The notes: generated by a model from the letters alone, not told the origin. Counted from the first letter of the stretch, positions 31,853-39,414 are shown. The stretch: DNA of 64,000 nucleotides from Bacteroidales bacterium (GCA_029931975.1 JAOZQY010000007.1:25399-89398); one strand, 5' to 3'. Program-made: numbers and translations.

Positions 31853-33037
31853 ATGGAAAAAGGAAAACGCATCCTGGTTATTCCCTCCTGGTATCCGCCC
31901 GATGGCGGCTACTTTTTTAAGGAACATAGCGAGGCCATTCAAAAGATGGGTTGGCAGGTGGATGTGCTGGTAAACCGGCTTGTGGGAGTCCGGAAACTGA
32001 TCCAGGCCGGTGTTTCGGCGCTGAGACCATGCAGGGTCGGGGAGGAGAACGGACTGCGTGTGATCCGTTCATCAAGTATGAAGCTTCCCGGTAGTGAAAA
32101 GCAGAACATCCTTAACTGGACAAGACATACCAGGAGGCTTTATAAGAGTTATGAACAGCAGTTCGGCAAGCCCGATTTGATCCTGGCACACAGCGTAACC
32201 TGGGCAGGCTATGCAGCTTTTCTGATTAACAGGGAACATCAGATCCCCTATCTGATTGTGGAGCATCGCAGCTTTTTTGTCTGGAGCACGGAGAAGGCTC
32301 GTCAGATGGTGAAGCCCTTTTATGTGCCATTTTTCAGGAAAGCTTATGGCCATTGCAAAAAACTGGTGCTGGTTTCCTCCAGCCTGAGTAAGGGAATTGA
32401 AGCACTGGTTCCTGATGTAAAGACCAGGAGCATGGTAATCCCAAATATGATACGGGAGGATATGTTCCTGCCTCCTGCGGAGCCCAGGCATACGAAACCC
32501 TTTACCTTTATCTGGGCCGGGAGACTGGAGCATGTGAAAGGGCTGGACCTGCTGCTGGAAGCTGTAAAACTACTTGCTGATCGAACAGAGCGGCCGTTCA
32601 GGATACGATTGGCCGGGAAAGGTTCCCTGAAAGGGGAACTGGAACAGCAGGCCGTGAGGCTTGGAATTGCGGAACGGGTGAAGTTCCTGGGAAGGCTCTC
32701 CAGGGAGGAGATGCAGAAGGAGATGCAGAGGGCCAACTGTAAGGTGCTGCCAAGCCGTTATGAGGCATTTGGGGTGGTTCTTATCGAGGCCATGGCCACC
32801 GGGCTCCCCGTGATTGCTACCCGTTCCGGCGGCCCCGATTCCATTATTAACAATGAGAACGGTTTGCTGGTCGAAGCCGAACACATAGAGGAGCTGGCCG
32901 GGGCCATGGAACAAATGATGTTACATATCGAGGAATATCCTGCAGAGAAGATAAGGGGAAATACCCTGCAACAGTATGGCCATACCAGCGTGATGGAGCA
33001 GTACAATCAGCTCTTTTTTCAAGTGCTCAAGGAATAA
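31853..33037 (+). CDS. Glycosyltransferase family 4
   Basis: IPSWYPPDGGYFFKEHSEAI; FIWAGRLEHVKGLDLLLEAV; LPSRYEAFGVVLIEAMATGLPVIAT. Confidence 0.9.
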   Translation: MEKGKRILVIPSWYPPDGGYFFKEHSEAIQKMGWQVDVLVNRLVGVRKLIQAGVSALRPCRVGEENGLRVIRSSSMKLPGSEKQNILNWTRHTRRLYKSYEQQFGKPDLILAHSVTWAGYAAFLINREHQIPYLIVEHRSFFVWSTEKARQMVKPFYVPFFRKAYGHCKKLVLVSSSLSKGIEALVPDVKTRSMVIPNMIREDMFLPPAEPRHTKPFTFIWAGRLEHVKGLDLLLEAVKLLADRTERPFRIRLAGKGSLKGELEQQAVRLGIAERVKFLGRLSREEMQKEMQRANCKVLPSRYEAFGVVLIEAMATGLPVIATRSGGPDSIINNENGLLVEAEHIEELAGAMEQMMLHIEEYPAEKIRGNTLQQYGHTSVMEQYNQLFFQVLKE

Positions 33038-33091
33038 TTCCTCTCAATAGATTCACGGAATAAAAAATTTTGTAAATTTGCAGACCCAAAC

Positions 33092-33166
33092 GGTGGATGT
33101 AGCTCAGTTGGTTAGAGTGCTGGATTGTGGTTCCAGAGGTCGCCGGTTCGAACCCGGTCTTCCACC
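33092..33166 (+). tRNA. tRNA-His (anticodon GTG)
   Basis: Cloverleaf GTGGATG/TA/GCTC..GAGT/CTGGATTGTGGTTCCAG/../GCCGGTTCGAACCCGGT/CTTCCAC; G-1 opposite discriminator C73 is the His hallmark. Confidence 0.95.
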
Positions 33167-33173
33167 CAAAAAG

Positions 33174-33206
33174 AAAATCGCCTTGTGAAAGCAGGGCGAT
33201 TTTTTT
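33174..33206 (+). terminator. Rho-independent terminator after tRNA-His
   Basis: AAAATCGCC...GGCGATTTT stem followed by T-run. Confidence 0.85.
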
Positions 33207-33246
33207 AATTGAAAGACATTCATTAGAATAATTGAGTATCATTTGC

Positions 33247-33254
33247 TAAATTTG
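33247..33254 (+). promoter_or_regulatory. Candidate -7 box (TAAATTTG) for the sigma factor gene
   Basis: TAAATTTG 31 bp upstream of the ATG at 33286; no convincing -33 box. Confidence 0.35.
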
Positions 33255-33285
33255 CCTTAGAGAATTCAGCTCTCTTATCAGCGTA

Positions 33286-33873
33286 ATGGAAATATTCACT
33301 GATCAACATATTATTGATGGTATCCGGAATCGGGATGATGCTACATTCAAGTATCTTCAGGTGAAGTTCCAGGATAGCATCCGTCTGATGGTTATTGAGA
33401 AGGGAGGAAGTCAGGAAGACGCAAAGGATGTATTTAGCGAGGGCCTAATTGCACTGATTCGCCTTGTGGATCACAAGGATTTCGTTCTGAGTTGCAAACT
33501 GGGAACCCTGGTTTATGCACTTTGTCTTAAGAAGTGGAAACAGCACCTGGAAAAACAGACGGCTGTGCACAATTATCATGTACGTAAACTCGATACCACT
33601 CCGGAATCGGATTTTACAGAGGAGGCTGATCAGCACTTATATCATGAAATTTTCTGGGAAAGTTTTGAGAAACTGGATAAGGTTTGCAAGGACATCCTTG
33701 ACGCCTACCTGAAAGAGACATCTCCAAAGGACATAGCAATCAAGCTGGGATATAGCTATGGTTATGTGCGGAAAAGAAAAAGTATGTGCCATAGTTTTCT
33801 GATGAAGACCATCGAAAACCACCCTACTTTCATAAGGATTAAAAAAACCGAGCTAACTCTGGATATAGAATAA
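33286..33873 (+). CDS. ECF-like sigma-70 family RNA polymerase sigma factor
   Basis: Sigma2-like SQEDAKDVFSEGLIALIRLV; Sigma4-like HTH CKDILDAYLKETSPKDIAIKLGYSYGYVRKRKSMCHSFLMK. Confidence 0.8.
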   Translation: MEIFTDQHIIDGIRNRDDATFKYLQVKFQDSIRLMVIEKGGSQEDAKDVFSEGLIALIRLVDHKDFVLSCKLGTLVYALCLKKWKQHLEKQTAVHNYHVRKLDTTPESDFTEEADQHLYHEIFWESFEKLDKVCKDILDAYLKETSPKDIAIKLGYSYGYVRKRKSMCHSFLMKTIENHPTFIRIKKTELTLDIE

Positions 33874-33887
33874 TATATTCTGAACCA

Positions 33888-34694
33888 ATGAGGAACAAAA
33901 CAGACATACATAGAAGGTTGGCGGATTATATCTACGATGATCTGAGTCCGGAAGAGATCGTGGAGATGGAAACTGAAATATCCCGTGACCCTCAGCTTTC
34001 ACAATCTTACCATTTGAATATGCAGGTAAAGGACTATCTGCAGGCGAAGATTCAACTGGAGGAGATGAAGTCAGATCCCCTCCTGGAGGATGCAGAGAAA
34101 CTGGCAGACATGGCATTTGAACTTGAATCCATGGACGAAGAGGAGCCTGTGACCATCCCCATTGGCCGAAAAAAGAACAGGACCAGAATCCTGGCTTTTA
34201 CAGCTGCAATAGCGGCGAGTGTTACCATTATTATCGCTGTTGGACTTCCATCTTCTATGGATCAGGACCGTTTATTTGATTCCTATTATACGCCCATAGA
34301 GGCCTCTGATTATTCCCAACGCGGACTTGCTGATGATACATACAGCAGTATAGCCCAAGGGATTAACCATTATATGGATGGAAATTACACACAATCCATC
34401 GAGCAGTTTAATACCCTGGTTTCAGATCCTGCCTTTCGCTCGGAGGTAAATTTTTTCACGGGACTCTCTTACCTGGGACTGGGGCAGTATGAGGATGCAC
34501 AAAACAGCCTGGAATTAGTACTTAAGGGGGGGGGCAGGTATCAGCCTGAGGCCCTGTGGTATCTCAGTCTCTGCCATCTGAAAACCGGTGCCTTTGAAAA
34601 AGCATACGCAGTTCTTGGACAGTTGGAGCACTATGATGGAATGTACAGGCAAGACGCTCAATCCCTCCGAAAGAAACTTCGTCGCCTTAAATAA
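33888..34694 (+). CDS. Membrane anti-sigma-like protein with C-terminal TPR region
   Basis: N-terminal LADYIYDDLSPEEIVEMETEISRDPQL (anti-sigma-domain-like), one TM (ILAFTAAIAASVTIIIAVGL), then TPR-like helices; 14 bp after the sigma gene. Confidence 0.65.
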   Translation: MRNKTDIHRRLADYIYDDLSPEEIVEMETEISRDPQLSQSYHLNMQVKDYLQAKIQLEEMKSDPLLEDAEKLADMAFELESMDEEEPVTIPIGRKKNRTRILAFTAAIAASVTIIIAVGLPSSMDQDRLFDSYYTPIEASDYSQRGLADDTYSSIAQGINHYMDGNYTQSIEQFNTLVSDPAFRSEVNFFTGLSYLGLGQYEDAQNSLELVLKGGGRYQPEALWYLSLCHLKTGAFEKAYAVLGQLEHYDGMYRQDAQSLRKKLRRLK

Positions 34695-37417
34695 GCAAAG
34701 ATCACCAACGCCGTAAGAATGGATCCTGCAATAAGGGGCCATGTGCCTTTGCTGCGCAAAGCAACAGAATCTCCGGTAACCTGGAAGGCAGCCCAATAAT
34801 AGGGATGGGTATAAAAGGGGGGATGCTGGTTTATATATTGTCTTTTTGCATTGGAAAGTGCTTTGCCCTTGGACTCTCCACGTTTAATTTCTCCATAAAA
34901 TCCGGTCATCACATCCCTGCTTTTAGAATCTTCAACGGGCCAGAGCGAATGTACCACAGATGCAGCACCGGCCTGTAAAAAACTTCTCGACAGGCTCATG
35001 ATACCTTCTCCACTGCGTAATTCACCTCCTGCGGTTTCGCAACTGCTCAGAACCACCATGGGAGAAGAGATGGACAGGGCATTTATCTCATAATCATGCA
35101 ATCGACTGGCCAGCAAGGGATCAGTTATTGTATCCAGGATGAAATAGGGCGACAAACCAGAATATTCTGTTGCAAGAGAGTGCATGGCAAGGTGAAGGAT
35201 TGAGTTTTCCTGTAATAGATCTACTACTTCCGATTTCTCCAGCGACCTCTGGATGCTGCGACCTTTTACAAGTTTTAATATATCCTGAACTTCTTCTTCT
35301 GCTCCCTTTAGTTTCTCAAAATTAGTTCCAGGCGCCGTGGAAGCTTCAGGTATCCAGGCGGTCAGATTCGGGAAAGGCCTGAGCCGGGTGCGGTTTCGGC
35401 TTATCAGCTGAGAATTATACAGATAGGTGATGTTGTAATCGTATAAAAGATAAGGAATCCCGGCATAGTTAGCAATGGATTCAGCTTCATGATGGCTGAT
35501 CAATGCGTCAAAGGGGATAAACGATAGCATTTCATCAGGAACGATAAGCAGATTTTTGCCAGCGAAGAAGGACTCCACGGGTTGAACAAATTCCTGATAG
35601 ATCCCGAACAGAGCAAGCTTCAGACTGTCAAATCGTTCATTGGTCTCCTTGTAAGGGACAAAGCCATGAAGGTTGTTTTTGATTATTTCCAGGTACTGAT
35701 GGAAGGCAGGATCGATGGGACTCTGGCAGACATGACAATCATTTTTCGATACAACAAAGATGAAGACCTGTTCTGAGTCTGTTGACTTGTTTCCCGTAAA
35801 GAAATATTCTACCAGGGTTTCATTTCGGTTCAGGTTCCGGCGGATCTGATCAAGTGACAGATCGGTCTTTAGCCCTTCGAATTGTCCGATTTGCGGAAAA
35901 TCCCTGCGAAACTGTTCCATGTGCTTATTAAAGGAATCCCTGATTTGGAAGAGCTGTGCCTGCCAGTTTAACAAGCGGGCAGAGTCGGGGTTCATTTCCA
36001 GACGTTCTGTCTGGATCAGATTCGAGAAATGGTCTATTTGCTGCTTTAGTTCAGTGGCGGTTAAGGCATCTGTATCGGAACGGCTTTCGAGGTAGAGCCA
36101 CTCCTTGCTGTTCATTTCAAATATGAGTTCACTGGATTTCCCTTTCACAGCCATAAGGAAAGCCTCTTCTTTGTAAATCTCGCGTCCAGTTATTCTGAAC
36201 ATTTCGAGCTTAAGGCGAATCCCGGTAGCGAAAAGATCCTTTTGTCCGGACGTCAGGTATATCCTGCTTTCGCTTGAAAAGAAGGAATCCTGTATCTTGT
36301 GAAGGACATCGATTGATAGAAGATTGGTGGCAAGAGCAGCCTCCAGGAACTCCAATTTTTTGTCCTTCGTTGTTGAGCTGTTTGAAATGCCTTCCAGTAC
36401 CTTCACTTTTGTGGCAAGAATTTTCAACAATGTAAGGTCATGACTGGAGCTTTCAATGTCAGGATTTGAAAGAAGGTCCTTTCCTTCGAAATCCCGGGAA
36501 ATGGAGTGTGAGGCCAGGTGCAGATAGTCCAGAGCCTCATCAAACTCTTCCTGATCAAGGCTGTGCCTTGCCAGATTTTCATAACAGGCAGCCGTCAGCG
36601 GGTGCACGGAGCCGTAGTTCTGCTTATAGTTCTGCAAGGCTTTTTGCAGGTAGTCCTCACCCTGTTCATCCTGTCCGCCTGCAATCAGAAATTGTCCAAA
36701 ATGGAGGTAAATATTGGCCAGTTCGTAGTAGCTTGAATCATATTCGGAAACCCAACGCTTTATTCCCTTAAGGTAATACCGCCCGGAAAGTTCCGAATCG
36801 CCCAGTATCTGGTAGCAGCGGGCAAGGTTAAAATAAACACTTCCCAGGTAGGGTAGATCGTGCTTCTCCTTGATCTGCTCACAGTCCTTCAAAATCTCCA
36901 GGGCCTTCATATACCTTCCAAGGTGGTAAAGTATAATCCCTTTGTTCAGCAAAAGCGCTGAGTACTTATTGAACGTAGCATCATCCCAGTCAGGCACCAA
37001 GTTCAGCAGCCGGTGGGCCTCGTTTATGTAATGCAGGGCATTGGTATAATCCCCCATATCAGTATGATATAAACCCTGATTGATCTGGATACTGATCCTG
37101 AGCTGAAGTGCACCCGGATCGGTTTCCAACAAGAGATCCTCTGCAAACTGATATTGACGATGCGCCTCATCAGGACGTCCTGTCTCATAGTATACGATTC
37201 CCAGGGCATTATGTACCAGGGCCTGGTTATAAGCGGGCAGATCATATTCTCCCTCCAGAATTTGTTTCAATAATACTTCAGAACGAGGAAAATCACCTGC
37301 AGTCCTGGCCTGAGAATATTCATTGTATAGTATGCGGGCAGAATCTTCAGGATTTTGCGCATAAGATATGGCAATGGCCGTAAAGCCAAAAAGGAGAGAG
37401 ATAAATAGCTTTCTCAA
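34658..37417 (-). CDS. Secreted, C-terminally membrane-anchored TPR-CHAT (caspase-like) protease
   Basis: Signal peptide MRKLFISLLFGFTAIAISYAQ; TPR repeats; CHAT catalytic motifs ILHLAMHSLATEYSGLSPYF (His746) and MVVLSSCETAGGELRSGEGIMSLSRSFLQAGAASVVHSLWPV (Cys793); C-terminal TM and basic tail. Confidence 0.9.
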   Translation of the reverse strand: MRKLFISLLFGFTAIAISYAQNPEDSARILYNEYSQARTAGDFPRSEVLLKQILEGEYDLPAYNQALVHNALGIVYYETGRPDEAHRQYQFAEDLLLETDPGALQLRISIQINQGLYHTDMGDYTNALHYINEAHRLLNLVPDWDDATFNKYSALLLNKGIILYHLGRYMKALEILKDCEQIKEKHDLPYLGSVYFNLARCYQILGDSELSGRYYLKGIKRWVSEYDSSYYELANIYLHFGQFLIAGGQDEQGEDYLQKALQNYKQNYGSVHPLTAACYENLARHSLDQEEFDEALDYLHLASHSISRDFEGKDLLSNPDIESSSHDLTLLKILATKVKVLEGISNSSTTKDKKLEFLEAALATNLLSIDVLHKIQDSFFSSESRIYLTSGQKDLFATGIRLKLEMFRITGREIYKEEAFLMAVKGKSSELIFEMNSKEWLYLESRSDTDALTATELKQQIDHFSNLIQTERLEMNPDSARLLNWQAQLFQIRDSFNKHMEQFRRDFPQIGQFEGLKTDLSLDQIRRNLNRNETLVEYFFTGNKSTDSEQVFIFVVSKNDCHVCQSPIDPAFHQYLEIIKNNLHGFVPYKETNERFDSLKLALFGIYQEFVQPVESFFAGKNLLIVPDEMLSFIPFDALISHHEAESIANYAGIPYLLYDYNITYLYNSQLISRNRTRLRPFPNLTAWIPEASTAPGTNFEKLKGAEEEVQDILKLVKGRSIQRSLEKSEVVDLLQENSILHLAMHSLATEYSGLSPYFILDTITDPLLASRLHDYEINALSISSPMVVLSSCETAGGELRSGEGIMSLSRSFLQAGAASVVHSLWPVEDSKSRDVMTGFYGEIKRGESKGKALSNAKRQYINQHPPFYTHPYYWAAFQVTGDSVALRSKGTWPLIAGSILTALVIFAYLRRRSFFRRD

Positions 37418-37457
37418 AATAATCAGATTTCACTTGGGTCGTAAATGTATTTAAAAA

Positions 37458-37488
37458 AAACACCTGATAAAAGAGAAAGCTCTTATCG
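37458..37488 (-). terminator. Candidate terminator/attenuator between GG peptide and CHAT gene
   Basis: Minus strand GATAAGAG CTTT CTCTTTTATC (2-nt bulge), then AGGTG and T8. Confidence 0.4.
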
Positions 37489-37509
37489 CTTCCATATGTG
37501 TGTTACGGA

Positions 37510-37650
37510 TTATGGCTTCCAGGGATCGGGAGGTGCCGTTTGGCCACCGTTGCCATCACCACCAACCAGGTAATTCATCTTTGTACCTTCAATTTTTTCA
37601 TTTCTGAACTGCTCTGTCAGGTCGTTTTTTGTCATTAATCTCTTTTTCAT
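37510..37650 (-). CDS. 46-aa double-glycine-leader-type small peptide (putative natural-product precursor)
   Basis: Translated by hand: MKKRLMTKNDLTEQFRNEKIEGTKMNYLVGGDGNGGQTAPPDPWKP; AAGGA upstream of ATG; below the size cutoff of the ORF track. Confidence 0.65.
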   Translation of the reverse strand: MKKRLMTKNDLTEQFRNEKIEGTKMNYLVGGDGNGGQTAPPDPWKP

Positions 37651-37673
37651 TTTTCCTTGTTTTTAATTAGTTG

Positions 37674-37709
37674 TACCGTTTAATCAGAAAGGACCAGGAA
37701 TTGTTACCC
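37674..37709 (-). repeat. 36-bp promoter-like repeat, copy 1 (upstream of GG peptide)
   Basis: + strand TACCGTTTAATCAGAAAGGACCAGGAATTGTTACCC; 32/36 identical to copy 2 at 38365-38400. Confidence 0.8.
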
Positions 37710-37825
37710 TCTTTTGGCCAAAAAATGAAAAAAAAGTCAAAAATACAGTTAGCACAGCTCCCGGAGGCCGGCTTAAAGCCAAATGAGAGCTGAATTAACC
37801 AAGCATCAAAGGGAATCCCGAATCT

Positions 37826-38092
37826 TCATAAATAGTCCTTGTTGGAATAGATGCACACAGGGTGTAGGTTGTCAATGTTTTCAACTCCTTCAGGAGCATT
37901 TGGGTCCAAGGCTTCAATGGTCCATCCAAATCTTGAATCTGTCCTTCCGTACTTTGACCACATCATCATTCGTCCTGAATTATCCCAGCGCAATACATTT
38001 GGTGAATAGTCCGGTTTGATCCGGCCTTTTTTCCATACTGCTTCTTTCACGGACTTATCCCAGCATATTTCTTTTATTATCATATCTCTCAT
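37826..38092 (-). CDS. Degenerate HNH-endonuclease-like small protein
   Basis: KEAVWKKGRIKPDYSPNVLRWDNSGRMMMWSKYGRTDSRFGWTIEALDPNAPEGVENIDNLHPV follows the small-HNH layout (VW.KG...P..WR.D.CG....YG...S.YGWEIDHI.P...GG.D...NLQPL), with the DH replaced by EA. Confidence 0.5.
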   Translation of the reverse strand: MRDMIIKEICWDKSVKEAVWKKGRIKPDYSPNVLRWDNSGRMMMWSKYGRTDSRFGWTIEALDPNAPEGVENIDNLHPVCIYSNKDYL

Positions 38093-38098
38093 TTCATG

Positions 38099-38275
38099 TT
38101 AATTTTCTGTATTTGGTTCCAGGTTTTCCCCAATCCTTTCCAGGAGCTCATTCTTAAATCTTTTTAATTCCGGGGTGATCCATATATCCGTATTCATATA
38201 GATTAAAAATTCTTTATCCTTCTGGGATAGAAAAACTATTTTTCTCTTCCCGGTTTCATCCTGCATGCCTCTCAT
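38099..38275 (-). CDS. Small hypothetical protein (58 aa)
   Basis: Start MRGMQDETGKRKIVFLSQ preferred over 38353 because the N-terminal extension lies on an inverted repeat; 6 bp before the HNH-like ORF. Confidence 0.45.
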   Translation of the reverse strand: MRGMQDETGKRKIVFLSQKDKEFLIYMNTDIWITPELKRFKNELLERIGENLEPNTEN

Positions 38276-38305
38276 AAGCTTTGTTTTTTTGTATAGTAAA
38301 CAACT

Positions 38306-38351
38306 GTATGCGCACAGGATCAAACACTTAAGTGTTTGCCTGTGTGCATAC
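38306..38351. repeat. 46-bp near-perfect inverted repeat
   Basis: GTATGCGCACAGG atc AAACACTTAAGTGTTT g CCTGTGTGCATAC: outer 13-nt arms with one mismatch, inner perfect 16-nt palindrome. Confidence 0.9.
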
Positions 38352-38364
38352 AAGGGTTATTTTA

Positions 38365-38400
38365 TACTGTTTAATCAGAAAGGCCACGGAATTGTTACCC
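38365..38400 (-). repeat. 36-bp promoter-like repeat, copy 2 (upstream of the small-gene operon)
   Basis: + strand TACTGTTTAATCAGAAAGGCCACGGAATTGTTACCC. Confidence 0.8.
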
Positions 38401-38453
38401 CAATTCGTGGTTTTTTTTCATTTTTTGCAGGAAATATTTATCCAGACATGGAA

Positions 38454-38678
38454 TTATAGCTTTCCAGGCTCATCCGGGGATTGGTATTCCAGGATGTCGC
38501 CTGGCTGACAGTCCAGGACCCTGCAAATCGAATCCAGGGTGGAAAGTTTTATGGCTTTTGCTTTTCCTTGCTTTAAGATGGAAAGGTTGGGGGGGGTAAT
38601 TCCGACTGCATTGGACAATTCGTTCAACTTCATTTTTCTTTTGGCAAGCATCACATCCAGATTGATAATTATAGCCAT
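38454..38678 (-). CDS. XRE/Cro-type HTH transcriptional regulator (YozG-like)
   Basis: MAIIINLDVMLAKRKMKLNELSNAVGITPPNLSILKQGKAKAIKLSTLDSICRVLDCQPGDILEY. Confidence 0.9.
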   Translation of the reverse strand: MAIIINLDVMLAKRKMKLNELSNAVGITPPNLSILKQGKAKAIKLSTLDSICRVLDCQPGDILEYQSPDEPGKL

Positions 38679-38690
38679 CTCTTCAAAAAT

Positions 38691-39323
38691 TTAAATTGTA
38701 TAATCAGTCTGCTCCTTTAATTGATAGCCCTCTTTAAAAACAACGGATATAACATAAAATGCAAAGGCCCCCAATAACATCTTATGGTCTGTTTCCATAA
38801 GAATACTTCGGAAAAATTCTTCATTCAAAGGCACATAATTGATGCTGTCTTCCACCAGGTAGTCGGGAATAAAGAACTGAATAGATTGATACAAAAGAAA
38901 ATCGACCACCACCCAGATAAGCAGAATGAGGGCCATTCGCCGTATGCACTTCAGATTCTCAGAGAGAAAAACTGTTTCTCTATTTAACATGGAAATCAGT
39001 GCACTTAATTGTAAGAGGAGAAGAATTATCAGAAATATAAAGCTAACATTTCTGATGGTCTTGAAAATCAATGTGTTTTGCTGGACCTTTTGATATACTT
39101 CCGGATCATTATTGATGATATCTTCATGCAGATAGAAGAAGGTATCGTTATAGATCCTGATGATTGGCCTGTCCAGGCGCAGATCACTTAGTTCTTCAGG
39201 AGAAAAAATAAGACTGTCCGAAAAATTCCATATTTGGGACAGGATGGAGAAGGAAAGGGAGAATACGAGTAGATAAATTGATGCTCTAACTGCTGATAAT
39301 TTGATAGATTTGTTTGCTTTCAT
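38691..39323 (-). CDS. DUF2975-type membrane protein
   Basis: Four predicted TMs; immediately upstream of a YozG-like HTH gene, the usual pairing for this family. Confidence 0.75.
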   Translation of the reverse strand: MKANKSIKLSAVRASIYLLVFSLSFSILSQIWNFSDSLIFSPEELSDLRLDRPIIRIYNDTFFYLHEDIINNDPEVYQKVQQNTLIFKTIRNVSFIFLIILLLLQLSALISMLNRETVFLSENLKCIRRMALILLIWVVVDFLLYQSIQFFIPDYLVEDSINYVPLNEEFFRSILMETDHKMLLGAFAFYVISVVFKEGYQLKEQTDYTI

Positions 39324-39399
39324 GATAGTGGACTAAAGAATACTCCATTTGACCTGTGTATGCAAGTTAAGAAAAATATATTGAAATAGGTATAAAAAA

Positions 39400-39414
39400 T
39401 ATCGTAAAACGATA
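39400..39414. promoter_or_regulatory. Palindromic operator-like site TATCGT-AAA-ACGATA
   Basis: Perfect 6-bp arms in the divergent intergenic region between DUF2975 and GT39 genes. Confidence 0.5.

Noticed and set aside
33027-33242. 71-aa minus-strand ORF (...GFEPATSGTTIQHSNQLSYIHR...)
   Set aside because: Antisense translation of tRNA-His, a common spurious annotation.
37674-38400. CRISPR array or IS terminal repeats from the 36-bp repeat
   Set aside because: Only two copies, same orientation, about 690 bp apart with ORFs between; no spacers, cas genes or transposase.
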